This document shows, one piece after another, positions 1 through 9,156 of a stretch of 44,412 nucleotides of DNA. The stretch's first letter is position 1, and each line of letters begins with the position of its first letter. A program made the translations under genes and the position numbers. The notes beneath the pieces are model-generated. The model did no database searches. It was not told where the DNA came from and was given only the letters and a program-made list of their open reading frames with translations. This DNA comes from an uncultured Acetobacteraceae bacterium (GTDB lineage: Bacteria; Pseudomonadota; Alphaproteobacteria; Acetobacterales; Acetobacteraceae), in contig CAIYDT010000160.1 in assembly GCA_903924985.1 (NCBI GenBank), positions 1 to 44,412 on the forward strand, read 5' to 3'.

Positions 1-61
1 TAGAGCGTGATCGCCTGAGGTTGACCCGTCGAAGGCGTGAATCTCGCGATCAAACAAAGAA

Positions 62-115
62 TTAGACCATGATCGGACACGGCGGTTGATGCAACCTCAA
101 ACGATCATGGTCTAA
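62..115. repeat. Perfect 14-bp inverted repeat at the left edge
   Basis: Arms at 62-75 and 102-115 are exact reverse complements (TTAGACCATGATCG and its complement), separated by 26 bases. The right arm contains the stop codon of the minus-strand EIIA gene (112-114), so the hairpin lies at the 3' end of the kdp operon transcript and may act as a terminator or RNA-stability element. A diverged half-copy (TAGAGCGTGATCG) is at 1-13. There is no clear U-tract on either strand. Confidence 0.6.
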
Positions 116-576
116 GTCCCGGCAGCTGAAGCCTCGGACAGCATTCCCATGACGGATATGCTCCCCTCGGCGCGTCTTATCCGTCCCAGGATGCCGCCCT
201 CCCTCAGGCGGCGCGAAACCAAGGACAGCGCCGCGAGATGGCTGGCGTCGCCGTCCGCCGGGGTCAGCAGCAGCACCACGACATCCACCTTCTGCCCGTC
301 GATCGCGGCATAATCGATCGGCCGCGCCAGCCGAACCAACAGACCGAAGCAACCCGACAGTCCCTCCAACCGGGCATGTGGCAGAGCAAAACCCTTTCCG
401 AGGCCAGTGGATCCCAACGCCTCCCGCGCCGTGAGAGCCACCAGAATACGGGACGCGGCAACCCCCGCACCAGCCGCTTCCGCCCGCACCGCGAGATCCC
501 GCAACAACTGCGCCTTGTCCTTGACCTTCAGGTCCAGGGCGATCCGTTCGGGGGTGATGAGGTTGGCGATATCCAT
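112..576 (-). CDS. PTS EIIA domain protein, PtsN (EIIA-Ntr) type, last gene of the kdp operon
   Basis: A 154-residue single-domain protein of the fructose/nitrogen PTS EIIA family. The phosphorylatable histidine is visible as His67 in GLGKGFALPHARLEG, and the N-terminus MDIANLITPERIALDLKV resembles PtsN. I chose the ATG at 576. A GTG at 585, directly after the kdpE stop, would add three residues. EIIA-Ntr is known in E. coli to bind the KdpD sensor and affect kdp expression, so this gene as the last member of a kdpFABCDE operon probably feeds phosphotransferase status into K+ regulation. That link is inferred from position. No membrane EIIBC partner is present, which supports a regulatory rather than sugar-transport role. 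It is probably an additional paralogue of the chromosomal ptsN next to rpoN, which lies outside this window. Confidence 0.85.
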   Translation of the reverse strand: MDIANLITPERIALDLKVKDKAQLLRDLAVRAEAAGAGVAASRILVALTAREALGSTGLGKGFALPHARLEGLSGCFGLLVRLARPIDYAAIDGQKVDVVVLLLTPADGDASHLAALSLVSRRLREGGILGRIRRAEGSISVMGMLSEASAAGT

Positions 577-585
577 GGTGTCCAC

Positions 586-1290
586 TCAGTCCCGGTCCGC
601 GGGCCGCAGCCGATACCCAACCCCCGTCTCCGTCAAAATATACCGCGGCTGCTCGGGGTCCGGTTCTATCTTCTGCCGCAACGCCCGAATGTAGATGCGC
701 AAGTATTGCACGTCCGTCTCCCCGCCCCAGACCGCTTGCAGCATGAAGCGGTGGGTCAGCACTTTGCCGGCATGTGCCACCAGCAGGCGCAGGACCTCAT
801 ACTCGCGCGGGGAGAACTTTACCTCCTCGCCCCTTACCGTAACGATACGCCGCACCAGATCGACCGTTAGGTCGCCGCAGCGAAACACCGGCGTCTCCCC
901 CTGCTTTTGCAGCCGGTGCCGCTGCGCCGCCCTGATCCGCGCCAGTAGTTCGTCGATGCCGAAGGGCTTCGTCACGTAGTCGTCGGCGCCGAGGTCCAGT
1001 GCCTCCACCTTAATTGCCTCATCGTCGCGGCTGGTCAGCACAATGATCGGCACGGTGCTGGGCATCTCGCGGATACCTTTCAACACCTCGATGCCGTCGA
1101 TATCGGGCAGGCCCAAATCCAGCAGGATCAGGTCGGCGCCACCGCGGCGGGCCGTATCGATGGCCTTGCCGCCTTCCTCGGTTTCCGAGACGACGTAGCC
1201 CTGGGCGGCCAGGCCAACGCGCAGGAAGCGACGAATCGCGGGCTCGTCGTCCACTACCAAAACACGTAACGGGCCGGCTCCGGAACTCAT
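586..1290 (-). CDS. kdpE: KdpE, response regulator of the kdp operon
   Basis: A 234-residue OmpR/PhoB-type regulator. The N-terminal receiver domain (about residues 8-122) has the acidic pair at 14-15, phospho-acceptor Asp58 in LILLDLGLPDIDG and the conserved Lys in VTKPFG. The C-terminal winged helix (about 135-230) ends with the usual YILTETGVGYRL. Its start overlaps the kdpD stop by four bases (ATGA), so the two are translationally coupled. It is phosphorylated by KdpD and activates kdp transcription under K+ limitation in known systems. A plausible target is the perfect AT-rich inverted repeat at 8780-8796, although that assignment is inference. Confidence 0.96.
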   Translation of the reverse strand: MSSGAGPLRVLVVDDEPAIRRFLRVGLAAQGYVVSETEEGGKAIDTARRGGADLILLDLGLPDIDGIEVLKGIREMPSTVPIIVLTSRDDEAIKVEALDLGADDYVTKPFGIDELLARIRAAQRHRLQKQGETPVFRCGDLTVDLVRRIVTVRGEEVKFSPREYEVLRLLVAHAGKVLTHRFMLQAVWGGETDVQYLRIYIRALRQKIEPDPEQPRYILTETGVGYRLRPADRD

Positions 1291-3959
1291 GTTAGCGTAT
1301 CCTCAGGCAACGGTGCGTCGTCGGGCACCGCCAACGTAATCGTCAAAACCGCGCCAGAGCGGTCGGTGCGGTTGGCGGCGACAATGGTGCCGCCCATGGC
1401 TTCCACGAAACCCCGGCAGATCGCCAGCCCCAGCCCGGTGCCCGCCCGCCGCCGATCGGCACCACGGGCACGATAGAATTTATCGAACACGCGTTCCAGG
1501 TCTTCCGGCGGGATGCCATCGCCCTCATCCAGCACCTGCAAACGCACAAACCCACCGTCCCGCCAGGCGCGCAGGCTGATGGTCGTGCCGGCGGGGGTAT
1601 ATTTCGCGGCGTTATCCAGCAGATTGAACAGCACCTGTTCGAACAGAACCATATCGAGCCGCAACATGGGCAGGCCGGTGGCCAGGTCCACTTCCATCGT
1701 ATGGTTTGCCAGGATTTTGGCGGCTCGTTGCAACGCTGCCCCAATGACATCGGACAGCACGATCAGGCTGGAACGCGGCCGTAGCGCCCCAGACTCCAGT
1801 CGGGTCATGTCGAGCAGGTTGTTAATGAACCGGTTCAGTCGTTCGGCTTCCTCCAGAATCGTCGTGACCAGCGAGTCCCGCGTCGGCCCATCCAGCGTCA
1901 TATCGCGGGAACTCAGGCTGCTGGCCGACCCAACGATGGACGCCAAAGGTGTGCGCAGATCGTGGGAAATCGAGGTCAGCAGCGCGTTCCGCAGCCGGTC
2001 AGTCTCAGCTTGCAGCCGCGCCAGGTGCAGGTCGCGCGCCAGATGCACCCGCTCTATCGCCAAAGCAGCCTGATCGGTCAGCGCATCCAGCAGCCGCTGC
2101 TGGTCCGGGGTCAGCAACGGCCCGGACTCGTCGCGGATCACGCCGACCACACCTACCGAACCACGCCCGGTGCGCATCGGCTGGAACAGCCATTTCGCGC
2201 CCGGCAGCGTGTCGGAGCCCCGGCCCGCGACGTGGTTCTTCCGCCAGCACCATTTCGCGGCAGCGAGGTCGGCTTCCTCCAACTGGTCCTCCGGTGGGAA
2301 GCCAGCGCGCACCGTTATCGTGTCGCCGTCCGGCAGCAGCAGCACGACCCGCACCCGCAGCATCAGCGCGATCTGGTGCGCGGTGGCCCACAGCAGATCG
2401 TCCAGCGTCACCGCGCCCGCCAGCTTGCGGCTGAATTGATACAGATCATCGGTGGTCTTGGCGCGCAGCCGCGCGGCAACGGCCTGGCTGCGCACGCGGG
2501 ACGCGAGGTTGCTGGCGATGGTTGCCACGATGCCGAAGAAGAACAGCGCCACCACATTCTGCGGGTCGGCGATGGTGAAGGTGTACAGCGGTGGCAGAAA
2601 GAAGAAATTGTAGGCCAGCACCGCGCCCAAACTGGCGAACAGCGACGGCCACAGCCCATCGCGCGCGGCACTGAGCAGAATGGCCGTCAGGAAGACCAGC
2701 GGCACGTTGGTAACGTCGAACAGAGACCGCAGCCCCATCGCGACCGGAATGGCGGCCAGCACCAGCAAAAGACTGGTCAGATACGGCTGGATATCAGGCG
2801 CGGGCGCGACTGCCTCCGGCGCTCGGTTTGGTTCCGCCCCCTCCGGCTGCGCCTCCACCACGTGGATGTCGATGCCGCCAGCGCGTTCCATCAAGCGCTG
2901 GGTGACCGACCCGGCGAAAAGGCGTCGCCACCCGGGCTTGGTGGTCTTGCCCAGCACGATCGTGGTGACGTTGTTCGCGCGGGCGTAATCGATGACCGTT
3001 TCGACCACGTCGGCGCCGGGGATCAACACCGGCTCCCCGCCCAGACGCTGCGCGAGACGCAGCGCGGCGGCGGCGCTGTCCTTGTCTCCCTCGCCGCGCG
3101 CGGTTTCGACGTTAATCGCCGACCACGGGGCGCGCATTTGATCAGCCAGTCGTTTGGCATGGCGGACAATGGAAGTCGCCTTAACACCGCCCTCCACACT
3201 GACAAGAATCCGCTCCCCCGCCGGCCAGGGGCCTTGGATAGCGTGGCTCCGCATGTAGTCGACCATTTGGTTGTCGACCCGTTGCGCGGTGCGGCGCAGC
3301 GCCAGTTCTCGCAATGCCGTCAGGTTACCCGGCTGGAAGTAATGCTGGATGGCGCGTTCGGCCTGTTTGGGGACGTAGACCTTGCCCTCGCGAAGGCGCT
3401 GGATCAGGTCGCCGGGGGTCAGGTCCACCAGCTCGATATCGTCGGCGTTTTCGATGACGGAGTCCGGCACTGTCTCCCGCACCCGGATGCGGGTGATGCG
3501 CGCCACGACATCGTTGAGGCTTTCGACGTGCTGGATGTTCAGCGTGGTGTAGACGTCGATGCCGGCGGCGAGCAGCTCCTCCACGTCCAAGTACCGCTTG
3601 GGATGCCGACTGCCGGGCACGTTGGTGTGCGCGAGTTCGTCGACCAGCGCCAGTTTGGGGTGACGCGCCAGAATGGCGTCGAGGTCCATCTCCTCCAACT
3701 GGTAACCTTTGTAGGCCACCACATGGCGCGGGACGATTTCCAGGCCGGCGGTCAGTGCCTCGGTTTCCGCCCGTCCGTGGGTTTCCACGACGCCGACGAC
3801 GAGGTCGACGCCCTCGGCCTTCTGGGCCCGCGCAGCGGACAGCATTTCATAGGTCTTGCCAACGCCAGGGGCCGCCCCGAGGAAGATCCTGAGGCGGCCC
3901 CGGTGAGCGCGTTCGGCTTCCTTGAGAAGCGCGTCTGGAGAAGGGCGGCGGTCGCTCAC
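1287..3959 (-). CDS. kdpD: KdpD, K+-sensing membrane histidine kinase
   Basis: An 890-residue full-length KdpD. The N-terminal KdpD domain (about residues 21-230) has Walker A GAAPGVGKT at 28-36 and the typical VDELAHTNVPGSRHPKRY stretch. A universal-stress-like domain follows (about 245-370). Four membrane helices (DUF4118, about 395-490) come next, then a GAF-like segment (about 510-640). The kinase core has the H-box histidine at 666 in SISHDLRTPLASI, followed by N, G1 and G2 boxes (FNLLDNAAKYTP, GTGLGLAICRG). It autophosphorylates and passes phosphate to KdpE, and has phosphatase activity in known homologues. It lies 15 bp after kdpC and overlaps kdpE, in the usual kdpFABCDE order. Nothing appears truncated. 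Confidence 0.97.
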   Translation of the reverse strand: MSDRRPSPDALLKEAERAHRGRLRIFLGAAPGVGKTYEMLSAARAQKAEGVDLVVGVVETHGRAETEALTAGLEIVPRHVVAYKGYQLEEMDLDAILARHPKLALVDELAHTNVPGSRHPKRYLDVEELLAAGIDVYTTLNIQHVESLNDVVARITRIRVRETVPDSVIENADDIELVDLTPGDLIQRLREGKVYVPKQAERAIQHYFQPGNLTALRELALRRTAQRVDNQMVDYMRSHAIQGPWPAGERILVSVEGGVKATSIVRHAKRLADQMRAPWSAINVETARGEGDKDSAAAALRLAQRLGGEPVLIPGADVVETVIDYARANNVTTIVLGKTTKPGWRRLFAGSVTQRLMERAGGIDIHVVEAQPEGAEPNRAPEAVAPAPDIQPYLTSLLLVLAAIPVAMGLRSLFDVTNVPLVFLTAILLSAARDGLWPSLFASLGAVLAYNFFFLPPLYTFTIADPQNVVALFFFGIVATIASNLASRVRSQAVAARLRAKTTDDLYQFSRKLAGAVTLDDLLWATAHQIALMLRVRVVLLLPDGDTITVRAGFPPEDQLEEADLAAAKWCWRKNHVAGRGSDTLPGAKWLFQPMRTGRGSVGVVGVIRDESGPLLTPDQQRLLDALTDQAALAIERVHLARDLHLARLQAETDRLRNALLTSISHDLRTPLASIVGSASSLSSRDMTLDGPTRDSLVTTILEEAERLNRFINNLLDMTRLESGALRPRSSLIVLSDVIGAALQRAAKILANHTMEVDLATGLPMLRLDMVLFEQVLFNLLDNAAKYTPAGTTISLRAWRDGGFVRLQVLDEGDGIPPEDLERVFDKFYRARGADRRRAGTGLGLAICRGFVEAMGGTIVAANRTDRSGAVLTITLAVPDDAPLPEDTLT

Positions 3960-3974
3960 GGCGGTGCGGGCGTC

Positions 3975-4580
3975 CTAGCCCTTCCCCAGCGCGTCCAGAT
4001 CCAAATTGAGTTGCAGCACGTTGACATGCGGCTCACCGATGATGCCCGCGAGGCGGCCGGCGATGTGCGCTTCCACCAGTTGGCGGACGCGATCTTCGGC
4101 CAATCCGCGGGCTTTCGCCACACGTTTCACCTGGAACAACGCGGCGGCGGGGGAGATGTCGGGATCGAGACCGCTAGCGGATGTCGTCACCAGGTCCGAT
4201 GGGATCGGCGTGCCGGGGTTTTCGGCGGCCAGCGTCGCGGCATCGCCCTTCACCCGGTCGACCAAGGCCTGCGAAGTCGGCCCCAGATTCGACCCGCCGG
4301 AGTTCCCAGCATTGTACGGCGCCGGCACGGTCTTGGTCGCATCGTTCGGATCGGTATCCGTGGTCGCGGACGGGCGGCCATGAAAGTATTTCTCCGCGGC
4401 AAAGTTCTGCCCGATCAACGCCGAACCGATCATCTTGCGGTCCTTCTCGATCAGGCTGCCATTGGCCTGATACGGGAACAGGACCTGGGCGACGCCGGTC
4501 ATACCGAGCGGATAAATCAGACCGGTGATGACGGTCATCACGACGATCATCACGATGGCGGGGCGGATTTGTTGGAGCAT
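3975..4580 (-). CDS. kdpC: KdpC, K+-transporting ATPase subunit C
   Basis: A 201-residue single-span membrane subunit of the KdpFABC pump. One N-terminal helix (about residues 8-30, [20 protein letters not shown]) is followed by a periplasmic domain with family motifs [18 protein letters not shown] and [10 protein letters not shown], and the C-terminal INV-like stretch [10 protein letters not shown]. KdpC stabilises the KdpA-KdpB complex and influences nucleotide and K+ affinity in the E. coli enzyme. It sits 13 bp downstream of kdpB and 15 bp upstream of kdpD, with normal length for the family. Confidence 0.96.
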   Translation of the reverse strand: MLQQIRPAIVMIVVMTVITGLIYPLGMTGVAQVLFPYQANGSLIEKDRKMIGSALIGQNFAAEKYFHGRPSATTDTDPNDATKTVPAPYNAGNSGGSNLGPTSQALVDRVKGDAATLAAENPGTPIPSDLVTTSASGLDPDISPAAALFQVKRVAKARGLAEDRVRQLVEAHIAGRLAGIIGEPHVNVLQLNLDLDALGKG

Positions 4581-4593
4581 TTGTCGTTTATCC

Positions 4594-6723
4594 TTACGCG
4601 AGGCCGGTAGCGGTCACGAACATGTCGATCAGCTTGATGCCGATGAAGGGCACGACGATGCCGCCCAGGCCGTAGATCAATAGGTTGCGGCGGAGCAGCG
4701 CGGCGGCGCCGATCGGCCGGTAGGCAATCCCCTTCAACGCCAGCGGGATCAGCGCGACGATGATCAGCGCGTTGAAGATAATCGCTGACAGGATGGCGCT
4801 GCGCGGGTTGCTCAGGTGCATGACGTTCAGCGCCTGAAGCTGCGGGTAGAAAGCGATGAACATTGCCGGGATCATGGCGAAATATTTCGCCACATCGTTG
4901 GCGATGGAGAACGTGGTCAGCGCGCCACGGGTCATCAAGAGCTGCTTGCCGATCTCCACGATCTCGATCAGCTTCGTGGGGTCGCTATCCAGATCCACCA
5001 TGTTGCCGGCCTCGCGCGCCGCCATGGTTCCGGTGTTCATCGCCACGCCGACATCGGCCTGCGCCAGCGCCGGTGCGTCGTTGGTGCCGTCGCCGCACAT
5101 GGCCACCAGCTTGCCCTGCGCCTGCTCGTCGCGGATCAGCTTCAGCTTGGCCTCCGGTGTGGCCTGCGCCAGGAAGTCGTCCACCCCCGCCTCGGCGGCG
5201 ATGGCGGCGGCGGTCAAGGCGTTGTCGCCGGTGATCATCACGGTGCGAATGCCCATACGGCGCAACTCGGAAAACCGCTCGCTAATACCGCCTTTGACGA
5301 TGTCCTTCAGATTGATGACGCCGAGCAGACGGCCGTCCCGGGCGACAGCCAGGGGCGTGGCACCGGCTTTGGCGATTTCCTCCGCCCTGGCGCTCAATTC
5401 CCTCACCGCCGCGTCGCCGACGGAACCACGAACGGTGGTCCCCACATCGCCGTTCGCCGTGGCCGCGTCGATCGATGCTCGCACCCAGGCCAGCACCGCG
5501 TCGACCGCCCCCTTGCGGATGGACGAACCGTCGAAGTCGATGCCGGACAGCCGCGTATGCGCGGAGAACGGGATGAAATGTGCGCCCATCGGTGCCATCT
5601 CGCGGCCGCGGATGCCGTAATTCTCCTTGGCCAGCACGACGATGGAGCGGCCCTCCGGCGTTTCGTCAGGCAACGAGGCAAGCTGCGCGGCGTCCGCCAG
5701 TTCGGTGGCACTGACCCCGGTCAGCGGCAGGAACTCGGTCGCCTGCCGGTTGCCCAAAGTGATAGTGCCGGTCTTGTCCAACAGCAGGGTATCCACGTCG
5801 CCGGCTGCTTCGACGGCGCGTCCAGACATCGCCAGCACATTGAACCGCACCAGGCGATCCATGCCGGCGATGCCGATGGCCGACAGCAACGCGCCGATGG
5901 TGGTCGGGATCAGCGCGATGAACAGCGCCACCAGGATCACCACCGGCACGCTCCCACCCGCATAGGCCGCGAAGCTGGGGATGGTCGCCACCGCGAACAC
6001 GAAGATGATCGTGAGTCCGGCGAGCAGGATGTTCAGCGCGATCTCATTCGGGGTCTTCTGCCGCTCAGCGCCCTCCACCAGCGCGATCATGCGATCAAGG
6101 AAGGTGGAGCCCTGCGCGGCAGTAATCCGCACCACGATCCAGTCCGACAGCACACGGGTGCCACCAGTGACAGCCGAGCGGTCACCGCCGGATTCGCGGA
6201 TGACTGGCGCCGATTCACCCGTGATGGCGGATTCGTCGACCGATGCGATGCCCTCGACAACCTCGCCGTCGCTGGGGATCAGGTCGCCCATTTCCACCAG
6301 AACGACATCGCCTTGTTTCAGGTCCGGCGCGGCCACGGGCTGGTAGATGCCCTTGGGGTCGTAGCGCCCATCGGACCCTTGCAGCAGGCGCTTGGCCTGC
6401 GTCTCGGTCCGCGCTTTCCGTAACGTGGCCGCCTGCGCCTTGCCGCGGCCTTCCGCTACTGCTTCGGCGAAGTTGGCGAACAGCACGGTAATCCAAAGCC
6501 AAATGACGATCTGGGTGGTGAAGCCCAGATATTCGCCATGGGTGGCTATGTCCCGAGCCAGGATGATGGTGGTGAGGGTGGCGACCACCTCCACCACGAA
6601 CATCACGGGATTGCGGATCATCAGCCGCGGATCGAGCTTGGTGAAGCTTTGCCCGATCGCGGGAACCAGGATCGCCGGATCCATGATGCTTGTGTGGGCG
6701 CGCCCTTTGTGACGAATGTCCAT
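4594..6723 (-). CDS. kdpB: KdpB, catalytic P-type ATPase subunit of the K+ pump
   Basis: A 709-residue P-type ATPase (class IA). It has the actuator motif ITGES, the phosphorylation motif DKTGT with Asp316 (E. coli Asp307), the nucleotide-binding region, the hinge motif [12 protein letters not shown] and C-terminal membrane helices. It hydrolyses ATP to drive K+ through KdpA. The frame extends upstream to 6786, but I placed the start at the ATG at 6723, immediately after the kdpA stop (6725-6727). The resulting N-terminus [20 protein letters not shown] matches the family, and the longer start would overlap kdpA by about 60 bases. Confidence 0.97.
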   Translation of the reverse strand: MDIRHKGRAHTSIMDPAILVPAIGQSFTKLDPRLMIRNPVMFVVEVVATLTTIILARDIATHGEYLGFTTQIVIWLWITVLFANFAEAVAEGRGKAQAATLRKARTETQAKRLLQGSDGRYDPKGIYQPVAAPDLKQGDVVLVEMGDLIPSDGEVVEGIASVDESAITGESAPVIRESGGDRSAVTGGTRVLSDWIVVRITAAQGSTFLDRMIALVEGAERQKTPNEIALNILLAGLTIIFVFAVATIPSFAAYAGGSVPVVILVALFIALIPTTIGALLSAIGIAGMDRLVRFNVLAMSGRAVEAAGDVDTLLLDKTGTITLGNRQATEFLPLTGVSATELADAAQLASLPDETPEGRSIVVLAKENYGIRGREMAPMGAHFIPFSAHTRLSGIDFDGSSIRKGAVDAVLAWVRASIDAATANGDVGTTVRGSVGDAAVRELSARAEEIAKAGATPLAVARDGRLLGVINLKDIVKGGISERFSELRRMGIRTVMITGDNALTAAAIAAEAGVDDFLAQATPEAKLKLIRDEQAQGKLVAMCGDGTNDAPALAQADVGVAMNTGTMAAREAGNMVDLDSDPTKLIEIVEIGKQLLMTRGALTTFSIANDVAKYFAMIPAMFIAFYPQLQALNVMHLSNPRSAILSAIIFNALIIVALIPLALKGIAYRPIGAAALLRRNLLIYGLGGIVVPFIGIKLIDMFVTATGLA

Positions 6724-6724
6724 G

Positions 6725-8464
6725 TTACGAACCTGTGTTGAACAGAGTGCCCGCCTGCATCGCCAAATGCTCGACGATCGGGCCAAGGGCGAGGGAGGGG
6801 AGGAAGGTCAGGCCGCCGGTGATCAGGATCACGCCCACCACCAGGCCGACGAACAGCCCGCCGTCGGTGGGGAAGGTGCCCGCGGACACCGGCACGATTT
6901 TCTTGCGCACCAGCGATCCGGCGATTGCCAGCATCGGAATGATCATCAGAAAGCGGCCGATGAACATCGCCAGACCTAGCGTGCTGTTCCAGAAAGGTAC
7001 GTTGGCGGACAGACCGGCGAAGGCGCTGCCGTTGTTGCCGGTGGCGGAGACGAAGGCATACAGCGCCTCACTGAAGCCGTGCGGCCCGGCATTGTTGAGG
7101 GCGCCGGTGCCGTCGGGCAGCACCACTGCCAGCGCGGTGAAGCCCAGCATCGACAGCGGCAGGATCAGGATGCCCAGCATGGCCATCTTGACCTCCTTCG
7201 CTTCCAGTTTTTTGCCCATGTATTCTGGAGTGCGGCCGACCATCAGACCCGCGACGAACATCGCGACGATAACGAATAGCAACATGCCGTACAGGCCGGA
7301 ACCGACGCCGCCAAAGATGATTTCGCCCAGCATGATATTGACCATCGGCACCATGCCGCCCAGCGGCGTCAGGCTGTCGTGCATGGTGTTGACGGCGCCG
7401 CAGGAGGCGTCGGTGGTGATGGTGGCGAACAGCGCCGAGTTGGCGATGCCGAACCGGACCTCCTTGCCCTCCATGTTGCCGCCCGCTTGCAGCGCGCTGG
7501 CGGTCTGGTCGACTTGCAGCGCGGCGAAGGCGGGGTTGCCCGCGGCCTCGGCCCAATAGGTGGTAACCGTTCCCGCCATGAACAGCACGAACATGACGGC
7601 GAAGATCGCCCAGCCTTGCCGCTGATTTCCCACCATACGGCCGAACACGTTGGTCAGGCCGGCGCCTAGGGAGAAGATCAGCAGGATTTGGATCAGGTTG
7701 GTCAGCGCGTTCGGGTTTTCGAACGGATGCGCGGAGTTCGCATTGAAGAACCCGCCACCGTTGGTGCCGAACATTTTGATCACCTCCTGGGAGGCCACCG
7801 GCCCCTGGGCGATGATCTGTTTGGCACCTTCCAGCGTCGTCGCTTCGGTATAGGCGGCCAGGCTCTGCGGCATGCCTTGCCAGACGAACACCAGCCCGAC
7901 GACGATGCTAACCGGCAGCAAGATGTACAGCGTGCAACGGGTCATATCGACCCAGAAGTTGCCGATCGTCGTGCCGGACCTGCGGGAAAAACCCCGAATA
8001 AGCGCGATCGCCAAAGCGATGCCGGTGGCGGCACTGAGAAAATTGTGCACCGTCAGACCGGCCATCTGCACCAGGTAGCTCATCGTCGTTTCCGGCACGT
8101 ACGACTGCCAGTTGGTATTCGTGATGAAGCTGACCGAGGTGTTGAACGCCAGGTCGGGCGTCACGGCAATCTGGTTCGCCGGATTGAATGGCAGAACCGC
8201 CTGCAGCCGTTGCAAGGCGTACAGCACGATGAAACCGGCGAAGGTGAATGCCAGCATGGCGACCGCATAGGTCACCCAGCGATGCTCCTGCGTTTCATCG
8301 ACGCCGCTCAGGCGGTACAAACCCCGTTCGACCGGGCGGAGGACGGGCGACAGCACCGTACGCTCCCCGTTGAACACCCGGGTCATGTAGCCGCCGATGG
8401 GTTTGGTCAGCAGTATCAGCAGAGCGCAATAGATTGCGATCTGTAGCCAGCCATTGAAGGTCAT
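6725..8464 (-). CDS. kdpA: KdpA, K+-translocating subunit
   Basis: A 579-residue polytopic membrane protein of the superfamily of K+ transporters, with about ten helices. Family signatures include the selectivity-filter-like stretches around [20 protein letters not shown] and [14 protein letters not shown], plus [13 protein letters not shown]. KdpA binds K+ from the periplasm and pairs with KdpB for ATP-driven uptake at micromolar K+. It starts 19 bp after kdpF and ends one base before the kdpB start, so the A-B junction is tight and probably translationally coupled. Length and sequence look intact. Confidence 0.97.
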   Translation of the reverse strand: MTFNGWLQIAIYCALLILLTKPIGGYMTRVFNGERTVLSPVLRPVERGLYRLSGVDETQEHRWVTYAVAMLAFTFAGFIVLYALQRLQAVLPFNPANQIAVTPDLAFNTSVSFITNTNWQSYVPETTMSYLVQMAGLTVHNFLSAATGIALAIALIRGFSRRSGTTIGNFWVDMTRCTLYILLPVSIVVGLVFVWQGMPQSLAAYTEATTLEGAKQIIAQGPVASQEVIKMFGTNGGGFFNANSAHPFENPNALTNLIQILLIFSLGAGLTNVFGRMVGNQRQGWAIFAVMFVLFMAGTVTTYWAEAAGNPAFAALQVDQTASALQAGGNMEGKEVRFGIANSALFATITTDASCGAVNTMHDSLTPLGGMVPMVNIMLGEIIFGGVGSGLYGMLLFVIVAMFVAGLMVGRTPEYMGKKLEAKEVKMAMLGILILPLSMLGFTALAVVLPDGTGALNNAGPHGFSEALYAFVSATGNNGSAFAGLSANVPFWNSTLGLAMFIGRFLMIIPMLAIAGSLVRKKIVPVSAGTFPTDGGLFVGLVVGVILITGGLTFLPSLALGPIVEHLAMQAGTLFNTGS

Positions 8465-8483
8465 GGGAGTGTATCCCCTAGGA

Positions 8484-8573
8484 TCAAAAACGTTCTGGAC
8501 GGATCAGGGCGTAAATCAGGTAGAACAACAGTCCGACCGTGACGATCGCGCCGAGCGTGAGATCGAGTGTCAT
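8484..8573 (-). CDS. kdpF: KdpF, 29-residue stabilising subunit
   Basis: A very short gene encoding 29 residues: [20 protein letters not shown], then YALIRPERF. It is a single transmembrane helix with the C-terminal ALIRPERF typical of KdpF. The G-rich stretch 5' of the ATG in mRNA sense can serve as ribosome binding site. KdpF packs between KdpA and KdpB in the known structure and is easily missed by gene callers because of its length. It is 19 bp upstream of kdpA and 10 bp downstream of another mini-ORF. Confidence 0.93.
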   Translation of the reverse strand: MTLDLTLGAIVTVGLLFYLIYALIRPERF

Positions 8574-8583
8574 GACGCGCCCC

Positions 8584-8667
8584 CTAAAGTTGGTCGCAGG
8601 CGAGCGCGTAAAGCACGCACACGGCGACAAAGGCGGCACCGATCAGGATGTAGACGAGATCAAGCAT
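8584..8667 (-). CDS. 27-residue single-span membrane protein ahead of kdpF
   Basis: An ORF of 27 codons (MLDLVYILIGAAFVAVCVLY, then ALACDQL) forms one hydrophobic helix with a short polar tail. A strong Shine-Dalgarno AGGAG is seven bases upstream of the ATG (forward 8675-8679), better than that of kdpF itself. It is the first gene of the kdp operon and ends ten bases before the kdpF start. I recall similar mini-ORFs ahead of kdpF in other proteobacteria but know no assigned function. It could be an extra pump subunit, a small regulator of KdpD, or a translated leader. Confidence 0.7.
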   Translation of the reverse strand: MLDLVYILIGAAFVAVCVLYALACDQL

Positions 8668-8812
8668 GGGAATGCTCCTGGGTCAGCAACAATGCCACAC
8701 CATGCGGTCGGCATGCTGCGTTGCACACAACAACTAGCCGCTGTGCCATATAGGTTCGATGGCACCCGAGACATGCTGGTATATAAAACTTATATAGTTG
8801 CCTTTGCATGGT
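8668..8812 (-). promoter_or_regulatory. kdp operon control region with a perfect AT-rich inverted repeat
   Basis: This is the 145-bp interval between the first kdp mini-ORF and the porin stump. At 8780-8796 it holds a perfect 7-bp inverted repeat with a 3-base spacer (TATATAA-AAC-TTATATA), conspicuous in GC-rich surroundings. It lies about 113 bp upstream of the first start codon. It could be a KdpE operator or the AT-rich core of the promoter. E. coli KdpE also binds a T/A-rich site, but the actual contact bases here are not known. Confidence 0.5.
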
Positions 8813-9060
8813 TCAGAACGTCAGCACCGCGTCCGCACCGAGGGTGAACGCGTTGTTGTCGCGTTGCGCGATGAACGGCCGGTTGTTGGTAAAGGCATGG
8901 TCCCAACGGACTTCCGGACGGATCAGTAGCCCGGAGACAGGCTCCGGCATCGCGGGCTTCCATGTGACGCCTAACGTAAGCGCGCCATAGGTGGTGTTTG
9001 ATCCCGGTGCAGTACCCTCCATGCCAAACAGCGAGGAGCCATGGAAGTCGTCGGCCGGTA
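8813..9060 (-). pseudogene. 3' stump of an outer-membrane beta-barrel porin gene
   Basis: The open frame gives about 80 residues ending with alternating beta-strand patterns (YGALTLGVTWKP, GLLIRPEVRWDHA) and a terminal aromatic after NAFTLGADAVLTF, the C-terminal Phe signature of outer-membrane barrels recognised by BamA. It resembles the last strands of BBP2/OmpL-type porins, which are often found beside kdp operons. Going 5', the frame remains porin-like (ADDFHGSSLFGMEG) until about 9060. There it runs into AT-rich sequence and an in-frame TAA. The remaining several hundred residues and a signal peptide are absent, so this is a truncated remnant. Confidence 0.65.
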
Positions 9061-9112
9061 ATTCTATTATATCTTATATGTAATATATATTGCGCTGGAA
9101 TGACACGAGATC

Positions 9113-9142
9113 CCCCGCCTGCCGGCTACCCGGCAGGCGGGG
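9113..9142. terminator. GC-rich hairpin after the SDR gene
   Basis: A perfect 13-bp stem (CCCCGCCTGCCGG, 9113-9125, and its complement at 9130-9142) closes a 4-base loop (CTAC). It lies 15 bp after the SDR stop in that gene's direction. There is no U-tract. It probably ends the efflux/SDR transcript or protects its 3' end. Confidence 0.6.
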
Positions 9143-9156
9143 AAACCAAAGCCTCG

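Noticed and set aside
1962..4610. Very long plus-strand open frame of 882 codons opposite kdpD/kdpC
   Set aside because: It is the antisense shadow of GC-rich kdp genes. Its composition (His, Gln, Arg-rich) is not protein-like and the minus strand has clear full-length genes.
4816..6423. Long plus-strand open frame opposite kdpB
   Set aside because: Antisense shadow of kdpB, with no recognisable domain.
8680..8760. A sigma-54 promoter ahead of kdp, suggested by TGGCAC and TGGCAT motifs near the PtsN-linked operon
   Set aside because: No TTGC box lies at the required 5-base spacing from either GG motif.
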